In this document: positions 6,195 through 14,294 of the stretch, piece by piece
Layout of the letters: each line of letters starts with the position of its first letter
Position numbering within the stretch: the first letter of the stretch is position 1
Source of the DNA: Hyphomicrobiales bacterium
GTDB lineage: Bacteria > Pseudomonadota > Alphaproteobacteria > Rhizobiales > Aestuariivirgaceae
Direction of reading: 5' to 3'
DNA: 21,170 bases
NCBI GenBank assembly: GCA_012032065.1
Contig: JAAURV010000015.1
Location: 1 to 21,170 of the forward strand
The notes under the pieces: generated by a model
What the model was told of the DNA's origin: nothing
The model's database searches: none
What the model saw: only the letters and a program-made list of their open reading frames with translations
Translations under genes and position numbers: made by a program

Positions 6195-7871
6195 GTGAGC
6201 GTCACGAAGAGAGGCGGACTATCGGCAATCACACCGCTCTCGGGCCTTGCCTGCGTGCTCTGCATTGTGCCGATGCTGTCTCTCCTCACCGTGGCGCTCC
6301 GCGGAGACGCGGAACTTTGGCCGCACCTTCTGCGTTTTGTATTGCCCTATGCGCTGCGCGACACGCTGCTTCTCGCGGCAGGCGTGGTGATCGTCGCGGG
6401 CGCGATCGGAACCGCGCTCGCTTCGCTCGTCAGCTTCACGGAATTTCCGGGCCGGCGTTACGTGTCGGCGCTCGCGCTGCTGCCGCTCGCCTTTCCGATT
6501 TATCTCCACGCTTTCGTTTATGTGGAATTGCTCGACTCCGCGGGGCCGGTGCAGCAAGCTCTGCGCGATGTTGTGCGGCTGCCCGAAATCCGTTCGCTCG
6601 CGGGCGCCATCGCGATCTTCAGTCTTGTCCTTTATCCCTACGTCTACGTGACGCTCCGGCTCGCTTTCGCCGGTCAACATAGCGGGCTTGGCGAAGTGGC
6701 GCGGACCCTTGGCTGTACGCCTTGGCAAGCCTTCCGCCGCGTGCAGCTTCCGGCCGCGAGGCCTGCCTTCGCGGCGGGGATCAGCCTCGCATTGATGGAA
6801 GCGCTCGCCGATTTCGGCGCCAGCGAGTATCTCGGCGTCCGCACAATCGCTTACTCGGTTTATTCGACATGGGTTACGCGCGGATCGCTTCCAGCAGCAG
6901 CGCAGATTGCATTGCTGCTTGTTGCCGCGGTCGCAACGCTCGCCTTCATCGAGCATGTGGCGCGCCGGCGCGCCGCGTTTTCACAGAAGTCGAACCGCGT
7001 CACGCCATCGCGGCGAATTGCGCTCAACGGCACGAAGGCAGCGGCAGCGGCGCTGTTCGTTTGGGGCATTCTCGCGCTCGCCTTTTTCGTACCGGCGGTA
7101 TTCCTGGCTTGGACGGCGGCAGGCACGCTTTCGACCGTCCGGCTGCTCGAGGATTTTCTCTATCCGCTCGCAACAACACTGGCGCTCGCCGTGGCGGCGG
7201 CGGCGTTCATTGCCGTGCTGGCCACTGGCGCGGGCTATTACCAGCGTTGGCACCACCGTAGTTTCATGGCGCGGCTCTTGAACCTTTGCGGGATGGGGTA
7301 TGCCATTCCCGGCGTGGTGCTGGCGCTCGGCGCGCTGTTTGCGTACACGACATTCGACAATCTGCTCGATAGAATCAGCCGCTCCGTCACGGGTTACTCT
7401 ACCGGCCTCGTTTTGAGCGGAACCGCGCTTGTTCTGATCTTTGCCTACGCGGCGCGCTTCTTTGCGGTGGGCTTTGGTCCGGTGAGTGCCCGGTTCCATC
7501 AGATCAACCGCAGCCAGGATCAGGTGGCGCTCACCCTTGGCCAGGGGCCTCCCTCGATCAACCGCTGGGTTCTGCTTCCCCAGATCACCGCGACGCTGGC
7601 CGCGGCCTGGCTACTCCTGCTCGTCGACATCGTGAAGGAACTGCCGATCACGCTGTTGCTCCGGCCCATCGGGATCGAGACTCTCGCCACGTCGCTCTAT
7701 GGCCATGCCTCGCGCGGGCAGTTCGAGGATGGGAGTCTCGCGGCCCTCGCCATTCTGGGCAGCGGCGTGGCGGCTGTCGCCATTCTGCAGCAGCTCATCT
7801 ACCGCCCCGAACAGCCGCTCAGAGCGAGCCCGGGCATCCGCAAGGTTTGGTATGCGATCACAAGACCGTGA
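6195..7871 (+). CDS. fbpB: Fe(III) ABC transporter permease
   Basis: This 558-residue permease carries two BPD-transp-1 domains in one chain, as is normal for FbpB/FutB. There are about 12 hydrophobic segments. The EAA-loop regions that contact the ATPase are near GEVARTLGCTPWQAFRRVQLPAARP and QVALTLGQGPPSINRWVLLPQI. The GTG start at 6195 gives VSVTKRGG and lies 10 bases after the fbpA stop, with GAGG around 6183-6186; longer open frame to the left overlaps fbpA and is not supported. No ATP-binding subunit (FbpC) follows, so energy must come from an ATPase elsewhere. Confidence 0.92.
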   Translation: MSVTKRGGLSAITPLSGLACVLCIVPMLSLLTVALRGDAELWPHLLRFVLPYALRDTLLLAAGVVIVAGAIGTALASLVSFTEFPGRRYVSALALLPLAFPIYLHAFVYVELLDSAGPVQQALRDVVRLPEIRSLAGAIAIFSLVLYPYVYVTLRLAFAGQHSGLGEVARTLGCTPWQAFRRVQLPAARPAFAAGISLALMEALADFGASEYLGVRTIAYSVYSTWVTRGSLPAAAQIALLLVAAVATLAFIEHVARRRAAFSQKSNRVTPSRRIALNGTKAAAAALFVWGILALAFFVPAVFLAWTAAGTLSTVRLLEDFLYPLATTLALAVAAAAFIAVLATGAGYYQRWHHRSFMARLLNLCGMGYAIPGVVLALGALFAYTTFDNLLDRISRSVTGYSTGLVLSGTALVLIFAYAARFFAVGFGPVSARFHQINRSQDQVALTLGQGPPSINRWVLLPQITATLAAAWLLLLVDIVKELPITLLLRPIGIETLATSLYGHASRGQFEDGSLAALAILGSGVAAVAILQQLIYRPEQPLRASPGIRKVWYAITRP

Positions 7872-7889
7872 TCGACGCTGCCGGAAAAC

Positions 7890-7905
7890 TGTGATCTGCG
7901 TCACA
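7890..7905. promoter_or_regulatory. CRP/FNR-family operator candidate
   Basis: TGTGA-TCTGCG-TCACA has both half-sites of the E. coli CRP consensus perfect, at the canonical 6-base spacing. It lies 18 bases after the fbpB stop, in the spacer ahead of livH. A CRP-like regulator acting on livH or on an unseen RNA is inferred. Confidence 0.55.
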
Positions 7906-7956
7906 GAATCCAAACCCAAACTCATGCAACCTGTACGTGGTCCGAAGGGTCTGTCC

Positions 7957-7972
7957 CTTGGACGCGTCCAAG
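7957..7972. repeat. Perfect 16-bp palindrome
   Basis: CTTGGACGCGTCCAAG is its own reverse complement over all 16 bases. Its left arm is shared with the hairpin 7940-7963 (arms GTCC...AAGGG and CCCTT...GGAC), so the two folds exclude each other. It could be an operator or part of an RNA switch; neither is proven. Confidence 0.5.
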
Positions 7973-8096
7973 CTGCAATCCGGCACTCGCAGACTTGGTT
8001 TGGAGGGAATTCAGAACGGCGGCATGATCGGCCCCAGTTGGGTTGAACGGCGGCGGTTTGTTTTTCCCCAACCAAGGTTCGGATTGCAGTTCCATT

Positions 8097-8133
8097 GAGG
8101 AGGCGGCTCCAATGCCCCCTCTGCCGCCTCCTC
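8097..8133 (+). terminator. Strong hairpin, possible terminator of the fbpAB transcript
   Basis: GAGGAGGCGG (8097-8106) pairs perfectly with CCGCCTCCTC (8124-8133) across a 17-base loop. It is followed by a pyrimidine-rich stretch (ATCTCTTCTTT) instead of a clean T-run. It may terminate transcription from fbpB or act as an attenuator before livH. Confidence 0.4.
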
Positions 8134-8194
8134 ATCTCTTCTTTGACAATCAAGCGCCGCCACAGCATCGTCCCCTCCCGGGGAGAGTCGGTGC

Positions 8195-9127
8195 ATGGGT
8201 CACGCGGCCGGCTATTGGCTGCAGCAAGCGCTTAACGTCGTTCAGCTTGCGAGCTTCTATCTGCCGCTGGCGCTCGCCTTTGCGCTGATCCAGGGCATCA
8301 CCCGGCGGGTGTTTTTGTCGCTTGGCGATCTCGCCATGTTCGGAAGCTTTGCCGCCATCTATGTTTGCCTCGACGCTTTCCTGCGCGGCTTCAGCGATGG
8401 CCCGGCGGTGTTGCTGTCGCTCGGGGCGGCATTGGCCTGCGGAGCGACGATGGGGGTTGCGGTGTCGCGGCTGGTTCTGGGCAAGGCTCTGCTTGCACAT
8501 CCGATGGCGTTCATGATTGCCTCGGTCGGGCTTGCGATCGTGCTTCAAGAGACGATGCGGTTGCAAAGTTCAAGCCGCAACATCTGGATTCCGCCGCCGT
8601 TCCAGGGGCGGTTCATCTTCGAATTGCAGGGCTCCTATCCTTTGCGCTTGTCCACAATGACGTGGATTGCGGCGGGCGTTTCGATCCTGTTCGTTGCGTG
8701 CGTGCTCCTGCTGGTAACGCGGACACAACTGGGCCGGCAGTGGCGCGCCTCAGCACAATCTCGGTCGTTGTCGAGTCTGTGCGGCGTGGATGTGAACCAT
8801 GTCGCCGCACTGACATTCGGTCTCGCTGGCGCGCTTGCGGGGCTCACTGGCTGGGTGTCCTCCATCTCCTATGGCGGCGCAAGCTTCTCGATCGGACTGG
8901 CGGTGGGCTTCAAGGCCATGTTCGCCTCGGTCATCGGCGGGTTCGGAACATTGCGCGGAGCGTGCCTCGGTGCATTGATTCTGGCAGTGGTCGAAGTCCT
9001 GTGGTCCGCGTTTTTCCCGGGCCAGTATCGCGAGGTGGCGGTCTTTACCGTCATCATCGTTTGCCTCATTCTGAAGCCGGAGGGCCTGTTGGGAGAGAAG
9101 GACCGATGGTCAAGAGAGCAATCGTAG
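8195..9127 (+). CDS. livH: Branched-chain amino acid ABC permease (LivH type)
   Basis: This 310-residue inner-membrane permease of the LivH family has about 8 hydrophobic segments and the signature runs GVDVNHVAALTFGLAGALAGLTG and FKAMFASVIGGFGTLRGA. The family moves branched-chain amino acids, and sometimes urea or other amides, together with LivM, two ATPases (LivG/LivF) and a binding protein. None of these partners is in the window, and the region between the helices is less conserved than usual (for example SAQSRSLSSLCGVDV where RAxAxDxxxAxLxGI is typical). ATG 8195 follows GGGGAGA. The 3' end overlaps the next gene by 22 bases. It may be an orphan or a diverged permease. Confidence 0.88.
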   Translation: MGHAAGYWLQQALNVVQLASFYLPLALAFALIQGITRRVFLSLGDLAMFGSFAAIYVCLDAFLRGFSDGPAVLLSLGAALACGATMGVAVSRLVLGKALLAHPMAFMIASVGLAIVLQETMRLQSSSRNIWIPPPFQGRFIFELQGSYPLRLSTMTWIAAGVSILFVACVLLLVTRTQLGRQWRASAQSRSLSSLCGVDVNHVAALTFGLAGALAGLTGWVSSISYGGASFSIGLAVGFKAMFASVIGGFGTLRGACLGALILAVVEVLWSAFFPGQYREVAVFTVIIVCLILKPEGLLGEKDRWSREQS

Positions 9128-9561
9128 TGCTGGCCCTGGGTCTTGCCGCGTGCGGCGAGGATGGCCCCAAGGACTATTTGAAGATCGCGGGCGGCGGACT
9201 CACCTTCAACTACCGCTATTCGCAGGCGACAATGGTGGTGGTGGGCAAACAAGTGTCGCCGCTGCCGGAGGGCGCGACAGTGACGGCCTTGTTCGACATT
9301 CCGGGCAAGACCGAGCGCGAGCGGGTGGAGCGGCCCGCGATGGCAGGAAAGCTTAACTACAAGCTCGAGAGCAGTTACCTCTCTGGCATCAAGAAGGGCG
9401 TGCCGCTGAAGGTGACTTTGCTGCTGGTCGGCAAGGATGGCAAAGAACTGGACCGGGACGAAACGCAATACACCTCGGACGTCGATCAGGATCAACTGCC
9501 GTCAAGTCCGCTGGTCGATCCATCGAAGCCCAACTACGTGCCGCAGCTCGAGAACCTCTGA
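9106..9561 (+). CDS. Small putative lipoprotein, unknown function
   Basis: This 151-residue protein begins MVKRAIVVLALGLAACGED, a short basic n-region, hydrophobic core and LAAC lipobox. It is likely cleaved and lipidated at Cys16 and anchored in the envelope. The mature part is polar and beta-prone, with no motif I recognise. The ATG lies inside the livH 3' end, preceded by GGGAGAGAAGG, so translation is probably coupled to livH. The stop codon directly abuts the convergent YbjQ-like gene. It could serve as an accessory to the permease, but nothing in its sequence resembles a Liv binding protein. Confidence 0.7.
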   Translation: MVKRAIVVLALGLAACGEDGPKDYLKIAGGGLTFNYRYSQATMVVVGKQVSPLPEGATVTALFDIPGKTERERVERPAMAGKLNYKLESSYLSGIKKGVPLKVTLLLVGKDGKELDRDETQYTSDVDQDQLPSSPLVDPSKPNYVPQLENL

Positions 9562-9882
9562 CTATTCGAGGCGCACCGCTGTTCCCGCCGCCGTGACCAT
9601 CAGCATGCTGCCGTTGCTGCCCACCGTTTCGTAGTCGATGTCGACGCCGATCACGGCATTTGCGCCAAGCGCCGCTGCCTTGTCCGTCAGTTCCGATATG
9701 GCGGTCTGGCGCGCATCGTTCAGAACCTTCTCGTAGGACCCGGACCTGCCGCCGACGATGTCGCGGATCGAGGCGAAGAGATCGCGGAACAGGTTGGCGC
9801 CGAGAATGGCTTCGCCGGCGACGAGGCCTTTGTATTCGGCGATACGGCGGCCTTCAACAGTGTTGGTGGTGGTCACGAGCAT
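9562..9882 (-). CDS. YbjQ/UPF0145 family protein
   Basis: This complete 106-residue member of the YbjQ family opens MLVTTTNTVEGRRIAEYKGLVAGEAILGANLFRD and carries SYEKVLNDARQTAISELTDKAAALGANAVIGVDIDYE, the standard family layout. The domain is annotated as putative heavy-metal binding and forms pentamers in solved homologues; its cellular role is not known. A GGAGG lies 8 bases before the ATG. It follows purH by 27 bases on the same strand and is likely the last gene of that unit. Its stop codon touches that of the convergent lipoprotein gene. Confidence 0.9.
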   Translation of the reverse strand: MLVTTTNTVEGRRIAEYKGLVAGEAILGANLFRDLFASIRDIVGGRSGSYEKVLNDARQTAISELTDKAAALGANAVIGVDIDYETVGSNGSMLMVTAAGTAVRLE

Positions 9883-9909
9883 GGATGTCCTCCGTTTGCG
9901 GTCTTCTAT

Positions 9910-11454
9910 CTAGTGACGGAAATGCCGGATTCCAGTGAATATCATGGCAAGCCCCGCCGCGTCTGCCGCCTTTATGACATCGGCGTCCTTGAGCGATCCG
10001 CCGGGCTGGATCACCGCCGTGGCCCCAGCCGAAGCGGCTGCAAGCAGGCCGTCGGGAAAGGGGAAGAAGGCGTCCGAGGCGACGACCGAGCCCTTGATGG
10101 CATCGCCGCCCTTCGACGCCGCGATGCGCGAGGAATCGACTCGCGACATCTGCCCCGCGCCAATGCCGACCGTCGCGCCATCCCTGGCGTAGACGATGGC
10201 GTTTGACTTCACGTGCTTGGCCACACGGAAGGCGAAGCGGAGATCGGCAAGCTCCGCGGGAGTGGGCTGGCGCTTGGTGACAGTCTTCAGTTCCATGTCA
10301 TCAACAACCGCGTCGTCGCGCGATTGAACAAGCAGCCCACCGGCAACGGTCCTGACGGTGATGCCTTTGCCTCGCGGGTCGGCGAGCGGTGTCACAAGCA
10401 AGCGCAGGTTCTTCTTCGCGGCGACGATCGCCGCGGCCTCGGGTGTCACATCGGGAACGGCGATAACCTCGGTGAAGATGCCGGTAATTTCCTTGGCGGT
10501 TGCTTCGTCGAGGATCCCATTCAACGCGACGATGCCGCCGAAGGCGCTGACCGTGTCGCAGGCGAAGGCGTTTTTGTAGGCGTCGAGCAGCGTCGCGCTG
10601 GTCGCAACACCGCACGGGTTGGCGTGCTTGACGATGACGCAGGCCGGGCCATCGCGAAACTCTGCCAGACATTCGAGCGCGGCATCGGTGTCGTTGATGT
10701 TGTTGTAGGAGAGTTCCTTGCCTTGCAGGAGTTTCGCCGACGTTATCCCGGCGCGGGCTTCGGGCGCGGAATAGAGCGCCGCCGTCTGATGCGGGTTCTC
10801 GCCGTAGCGCAGCGTCTGGATCAACTTTCCGCCGGTGGCGAAATAGTCCGGCGCTTCAAGTTTCAATTGGCGCGCCAACCATTGGCTGATGGCGGCATCG
10901 TAGGCGGCGGTTCGGGCAAAGGCTTTGGCCGCAAGCTTGCGGCGGAGTTCGCGGCTGGTCTCGCTCTTGCCGGACTCAAGTTCGCGCAAGACCGCGGCAT
11001 AGTCTTGCGGATCGACAACAACCGTCACCGAATTGTGGTTCTTCGATGCCGCACGGATCATCGCAGGCCCGCCAATATCGATGTTCTCGATGGTCTCGTC
11101 CCAGCTGGCGCCTTTTGCAACGGTCTCCTCGAAGGGATAGAGATTGACGACGAGCAGACCGATCTCGCCGATGTCATGTGCTTTGCGCGCGGCTTGGTGT
11201 TCAGCGTTTCCGCGCACCGCCAACAGCGCGCCATGGACTTTCGGATGCAACGTCTTCACCCGGCCATCCATGATCTCGGGGAATCCGGTCACATCCGAAA
11301 CATCGAGGGTCCCTATGCCAGCTTCCTTAAGCGCGCGCGCCGTGCCGCCGGTCGAGATGATTTCGATGCCGAGCTTCGCTAGTCCGCGGGCAAGATCGAG
11401 CAGGCCCGTCTTGTCGGAAACGGAAATCAGCGCGCGGGTAACGGGTTGTGACAT
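9910..11454 (-). CDS. purH: Bifunctional AICAR transformylase / IMP cyclohydrolase
   Basis: PurH carries out the last two steps of de novo IMP synthesis: it formylates AICAR with 10-formyl-THF, then closes the ring. The N-terminal MGS-like cyclohydrolase (ALISVSDKTGLLDLARGL, STGGTARALKEAGI, MDGRVKTLHPKVHGALL) is followed by the transformylase with VKHANPCGVA and GIGAGQMSRVDS, ending IFTGIRHFRH. The 514 residues equal the usual size. ATG 11454 is chosen because it gives the family start MSQPVTRALISVSDKTG; a TTG 18 bases upstream is weaker. A small hairpin (11464-11480) lies about 10 bases upstream of the start. It is 47 bases downstream of the heparinase-like gene. Confidence 0.97.
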   Translation of the reverse strand: MSQPVTRALISVSDKTGLLDLARGLAKLGIEIISTGGTARALKEAGIGTLDVSDVTGFPEIMDGRVKTLHPKVHGALLAVRGNAEHQAARKAHDIGEIGLLVVNLYPFEETVAKGASWDETIENIDIGGPAMIRAASKNHNSVTVVVDPQDYAAVLRELESGKSETSRELRRKLAAKAFARTAAYDAAISQWLARQLKLEAPDYFATGGKLIQTLRYGENPHQTAALYSAPEARAGITSAKLLQGKELSYNNINDTDAALECLAEFRDGPACVIVKHANPCGVATSATLLDAYKNAFACDTVSAFGGIVALNGILDEATAKEITGIFTEVIAVPDVTPEAAAIVAAKKNLRLLVTPLADPRGKGITVRTVAGGLLVQSRDDAVVDDMELKTVTKRQPTPAELADLRFAFRVAKHVKSNAIVYARDGATVGIGAGQMSRVDSSRIAASKGGDAIKGSVVASDAFFPFPDGLLAAASAGATAVIQPGGSLKDADVIKAADAAGLAMIFTGIRHFRH

Positions 11455-11501
11455 CGAGGCTCCGGGCTTCAAGAAAGCCCGCAGCCTTTAGCATGCGGCA
11501 G

Positions 11502-13112
11502 TCAAAATGGAAGTTCCGGGCGCTCGTTATCCGCCGCGTTGTGGCGCGGCTGCTTGTCGATCCGCCGCAGCGCCCATTTGACGGGAGTAGCGCCTGGAGC
11601 CTCGGCGCGGATCACCAATTGCGAGGTTTTTCTCGGACCGGAAGGATCGGCCAGATAGACGCTTTCCTCGAACGAGACCTCGCCGCCCTTTACGAAGAAC
11701 CGCCATGCCGAACGATTGGGCAGGAGCAGCCAGGCTTCGTTGCCGTTCCTCGCCTGCGAGGCGCGGATCGACGGGTGCAGATGAAACCGGATCAGAATTT
11801 CCCGATTCGCGGTTTCCGAAAAGCTCTCTTCACCGCGAAGGTCTTCGCCGTTCGATGCAAGAAACAGATCGCGATTGTGGCGAGGCCCCGAGGCCGCACC
11901 ATTTGACCCGCGGATCAAGACGCCGCGCGGCGAAGGGATGACCTCCGCCGAAACCTGGCGCTCCAGGCGCCGCAGAGACGGAAGTTCCGCGGTGTTGTGC
12001 GCGGCCAATCGCGAGGCAGCCTGCCGCCACGCTTCCGGTGCTTCCTCGGGTGTGGCGCAGCTGGTGAAGATGCGGAATGCGCCAATCGAGAATTCGAAAG
12101 CAAGCGGGCTGTCGCACGCAGGTCCGGACCCGGCATCGAGAATGAGCGCGGATTGCCCCTGCGAGGTGCGGCAGTAGCCGGAGTAGGACGCCTGATTGAG
12201 CGGCTTACCCAGGCTGGTATCGCAGCTCAGGAGCTGTTCGAGTTCCGCGCTTCTGAGATAACCAGCACCCTGGAAATGAGCAAGTCCGCCGTCGCCATGA
12301 CGCAGCATTCGAAGCATGGGATAAATGCGTTCGACGGTTTGCGCGGCATTCGCCAAAACAGGTTCGTGCGCCGACTGAAGCGCCCGCACCAACGGAACCA
12401 GATCGAGCGCCGCGTTCAAGAGCGCGGCAGGATTGCGCGACACATGACCGCCATCGGGGAGTATGGTGTTGGCCAGGCTTTCGCGTAGCGCCGCCGATGC
12501 CTGTTCGCGAAGCGGCTCGCATCCGCGCAAGGAAATGCTCGCGGCGAAGAGGGCAATCGCGCGGTTGAACTGATCGTTCCTGTTGCGGGGATTGGATCGG
12601 CGCAATTTTGCGACATCGCGTGAAAGCGCGCGGAAGAGGGCGGCGCGAAAATCGTCGCTGGCGTTCGATATCAGATACGAGGCGTGAAAGAGAAGATTGA
12701 TGATCCGCCGGTCGAGAATGCCTGGGATCATCGACTGGCGTGTTGGCGCTGTTTCCGCCCAGCCGAGAACCATGCGCCTCGCCAAGGTGCGATGAAGCGC
12801 CTGGCCCGATGCCGAGAGATCGTGCAGCCAATCGAAGCGGTGGAGTTTGGCGGCCCACTCCTTCGAGGGAGCGCGGAGAAGAAAGATATCGCCCGGCATG
12901 CATTCGGGCGAGACGCCGGTCCAGGAGAAAACACCGCGATAATACTCGATGGCCTTGGCCGCGTTACCGCGCATAAGGCTTTGCAGCGGGAGTCTGACAC
13001 CAGTTATGCGCGGGCCACCGAAATCCAGTTTTGCCGCGCGCACCAGGCCGGTTCGAACCAGATCGAAGCCGTCAAACACACTACGCAGCGATACTCCGCC
13101 GTCGACCATCAT
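11502..13112 (-). CDS. Heparinase II/III family protein
   Basis: This 536-residue protein of the heparinase II/III-like family has an alpha-toroid N-terminal half (FDWLHDLSA, NRNDQFNRAIALFAAS, LPDGGHVSRNPAALL) and a beta-sandwich C-terminal domain (AHNTAELPSLRR, ILIRFHLHPSIRASQ, WLLLPNRSAWRF, EESVYLADPSGPRKTSQLVI). These hallmarks fit the conserved alphaproteobacterial copy encoded just before purH, whose polysaccharide substrate is not established. No signal peptide is evident. The start at 13112 is the first ATG of the frame; no strong ribosome site is visible. Stop to purH start is 47 bases, supporting one transcript. Confidence 0.9.
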   Translation of the reverse strand: MMVDGGVSLRSVFDGFDLVRTGLVRAAKLDFGGPRITGVRLPLQSLMRGNAAKAIEYYRGVFSWTGVSPECMPGDIFLLRAPSKEWAAKLHRFDWLHDLSASGQALHRTLARRMVLGWAETAPTRQSMIPGILDRRIINLLFHASYLISNASDDFRAALFRALSRDVAKLRRSNPRNRNDQFNRAIALFAASISLRGCEPLREQASAALRESLANTILPDGGHVSRNPAALLNAALDLVPLVRALQSAHEPVLANAAQTVERIYPMLRMLRHGDGGLAHFQGAGYLRSAELEQLLSCDTSLGKPLNQASYSGYCRTSQGQSALILDAGSGPACDSPLAFEFSIGAFRIFTSCATPEEAPEAWRQAASRLAAHNTAELPSLRRLERQVSAEVIPSPRGVLIRGSNGAASGPRHNRDLFLASNGEDLRGEESFSETANREILIRFHLHPSIRASQARNGNEAWLLLPNRSAWRFFVKGGEVSFEESVYLADPSGPRKTSQLVIRAEAPGATPVKWALRRIDKQPRHNAADNERPELPF

Positions 13113-13194
13113 CAGCCGGGCCCGTTCTCGTCAGTGAAATTAAGAAACGCGGGCGCAGTCTGAGGCGAACAGGGTTAACGAATGGATAACGGCT

Positions 13195-14075
13195 CTAACC
13201 CCAAGGCCCAGCGGGCCGGGCTTCGGCGGCAGGGCCGAAGTCTTCAGTCATCTTCTGGAGTTCAGCGATGCGGTTTTCGGTGGCGGGGTGGGTGGAAAAG
13301 AGATTGTCCATCCGCTGCCCCGAGAGCGGGTTGATGATGAACATATGCGCGGTCGCCGGATTGTTTTCGGCGCTGTGGTTTTCGACGCGGTGCGCGGCGT
13401 TCGAAATCTTGGCCAGGGCCGAAGCGAGCGCCATGGGCTTGCCTGAGATCGCAGCACCACCCCGGTCGGCGGCATATTCACGGGTGCGGCTCACCGCCAT
13501 CTGCACGATCATCGCGGCGAGCGGCGCCATGATCAAAAGCAGGATTGAGCCCAGAGGCCCAAGCGGGCTGTTGCGGTCGCGGCGCCGAAGAGGAAGCCGA
13601 AATTGGCGAGCATCGAGATCGCGCCGGCAATCGTTGCGGTCATGGTCATGATCAGCGTGTCGCGGTTTTTGACATGCGCCAGCTCGTGGGCCATCACGCC
13701 TTCGATTTCCTCATGGTTGAGGAAGCGGAACAGGCCGGTGGTGGCGGCGACCGCGGCGTTCTCGGGATTGCGGCCTGTCGCAAAGGCGTTGGGCTGCGGA
13801 TTGTCCATGATGTAGATTTTCGGCATGGGAAGACCGGCGTTGCGCGCAAGCCTCGCCACCATGTCGTGGAATTCGGGATGCGAGTTCCGGTCCGCCGGTT
13901 GCGCGCCATGCAAACGCAGCACCATGTTGCCGGAGTTCCAGTAGGCGAAGAAGTTCATGCCCGCGGCGAAGAGGAACGCCATCAGCATCCCGGCCTGGCC
14001 GCCAATGAGGTAGCCAACGGCGAGGAACAGACCGGTCATCGCGGCAAGCAAAAGGCCGGTGCGGAACAGGTTCAT
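13195..14075 (-). CDS. htpX: Membrane zinc metalloprotease HtpX, one frameshift
   Basis: HtpX degrades damaged membrane proteins under stress. The first part has two N-terminal membrane helices, FAYWNSGNMVLRLHGAQP, PKIYIMDNPQPNAFATGRNP and the zinc site HELAH (residues 130-134). The second part has the later zinc ligand region SRTREYAADRGG and LFSTHPATENRIAEL. The halves are in different frames: near 13579, GGC-GCC-GC then GAC-CGC-AAC lacks one base. Restoring it gives DRNSPLGPLGSILLLIMAPLAAMIV and a normal ~293-residue protein. The start ATG 14075 (MNLFRTGLLLA) matches the family; a long open frame upstream of it overlaps the gluQ region and is a shadow. It is divergent from the DUF1674 gene with 39 bases between. 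Confidence 0.92.
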
Positions 14076-14114
14076 GGGTTTGGCGGCTCCAATGTTTCGT
14101 GCCACTATGTTGGG

Positions 14115-14294
14115 ATGCAGGAGCAAAAACGCAAGATGGAAACCACCGCCGCCGAACGCGCGCTCGCGGAAGCCGAGGAGAGGCGGCGGAAGGCGAAGCC
14201 CTTGGACCTCCCCCCGGAGATCAACGGCCGGAAAGGGCCGGAACCCACCCGCTATGGCGACTGGGAGAACAAGGGCATCGCCAGCGATTTCTAG
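14115..14294 (+). CDS. DUF1674/SdhAF4 family protein
   Basis: This is a 59-residue protein with the signature C-terminus GRKGPEPTRYGDWENKGIASDF, the defining motif of DUF1674, the bacterial relative of eukaryotic SDHAF4. SDHAF4 helps assemble flavinylated succinate dehydrogenase subunit A, and the bacterial members are presumed to do the same. The N-terminal part is charged and helical (AERALAEAEERRRKAKPLDLP). Two ATGs are possible, 14115 and 14136; the second has AGGAG 12 bases upstream, the first no clear site. Its neighbour on the other strand, htpX, is the usual alphaproteobacterial partner. Its stop shares the bases CTAG with the gluQ stop. Confidence 0.88.
   Translation: MQEQKRKMETTAAERALAEAEERRRKAKPLDLPPEINGRKGPEPTRYGDWENKGIASDF

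Larger units (their letters stand above)
7872..8194. other. Gene-free, structured spacer between fbpB and livH
   Basis: No credible coding region is seen in this 323-base spacer. It holds a CRP-like site (7890-7905), a hairpin with one bulge (7940-7963), an overlapping perfect 16-bp palindrome (7957-7972), a long-range inverted repeat CTGCAATCCG (7973-7982) / CGGATTGCAG (8080-8089) and a strong hairpin (8097-8133). The density of structure suggests regulatory RNA or transcription control rather than neutral spacer. Confidence 0.55.

Noticed and set aside
8043..8288. Small ORF across the hairpin before livH
   Set aside because: Low-complexity Pro-rich translation, TTG start, and overlap with livH in another frame.
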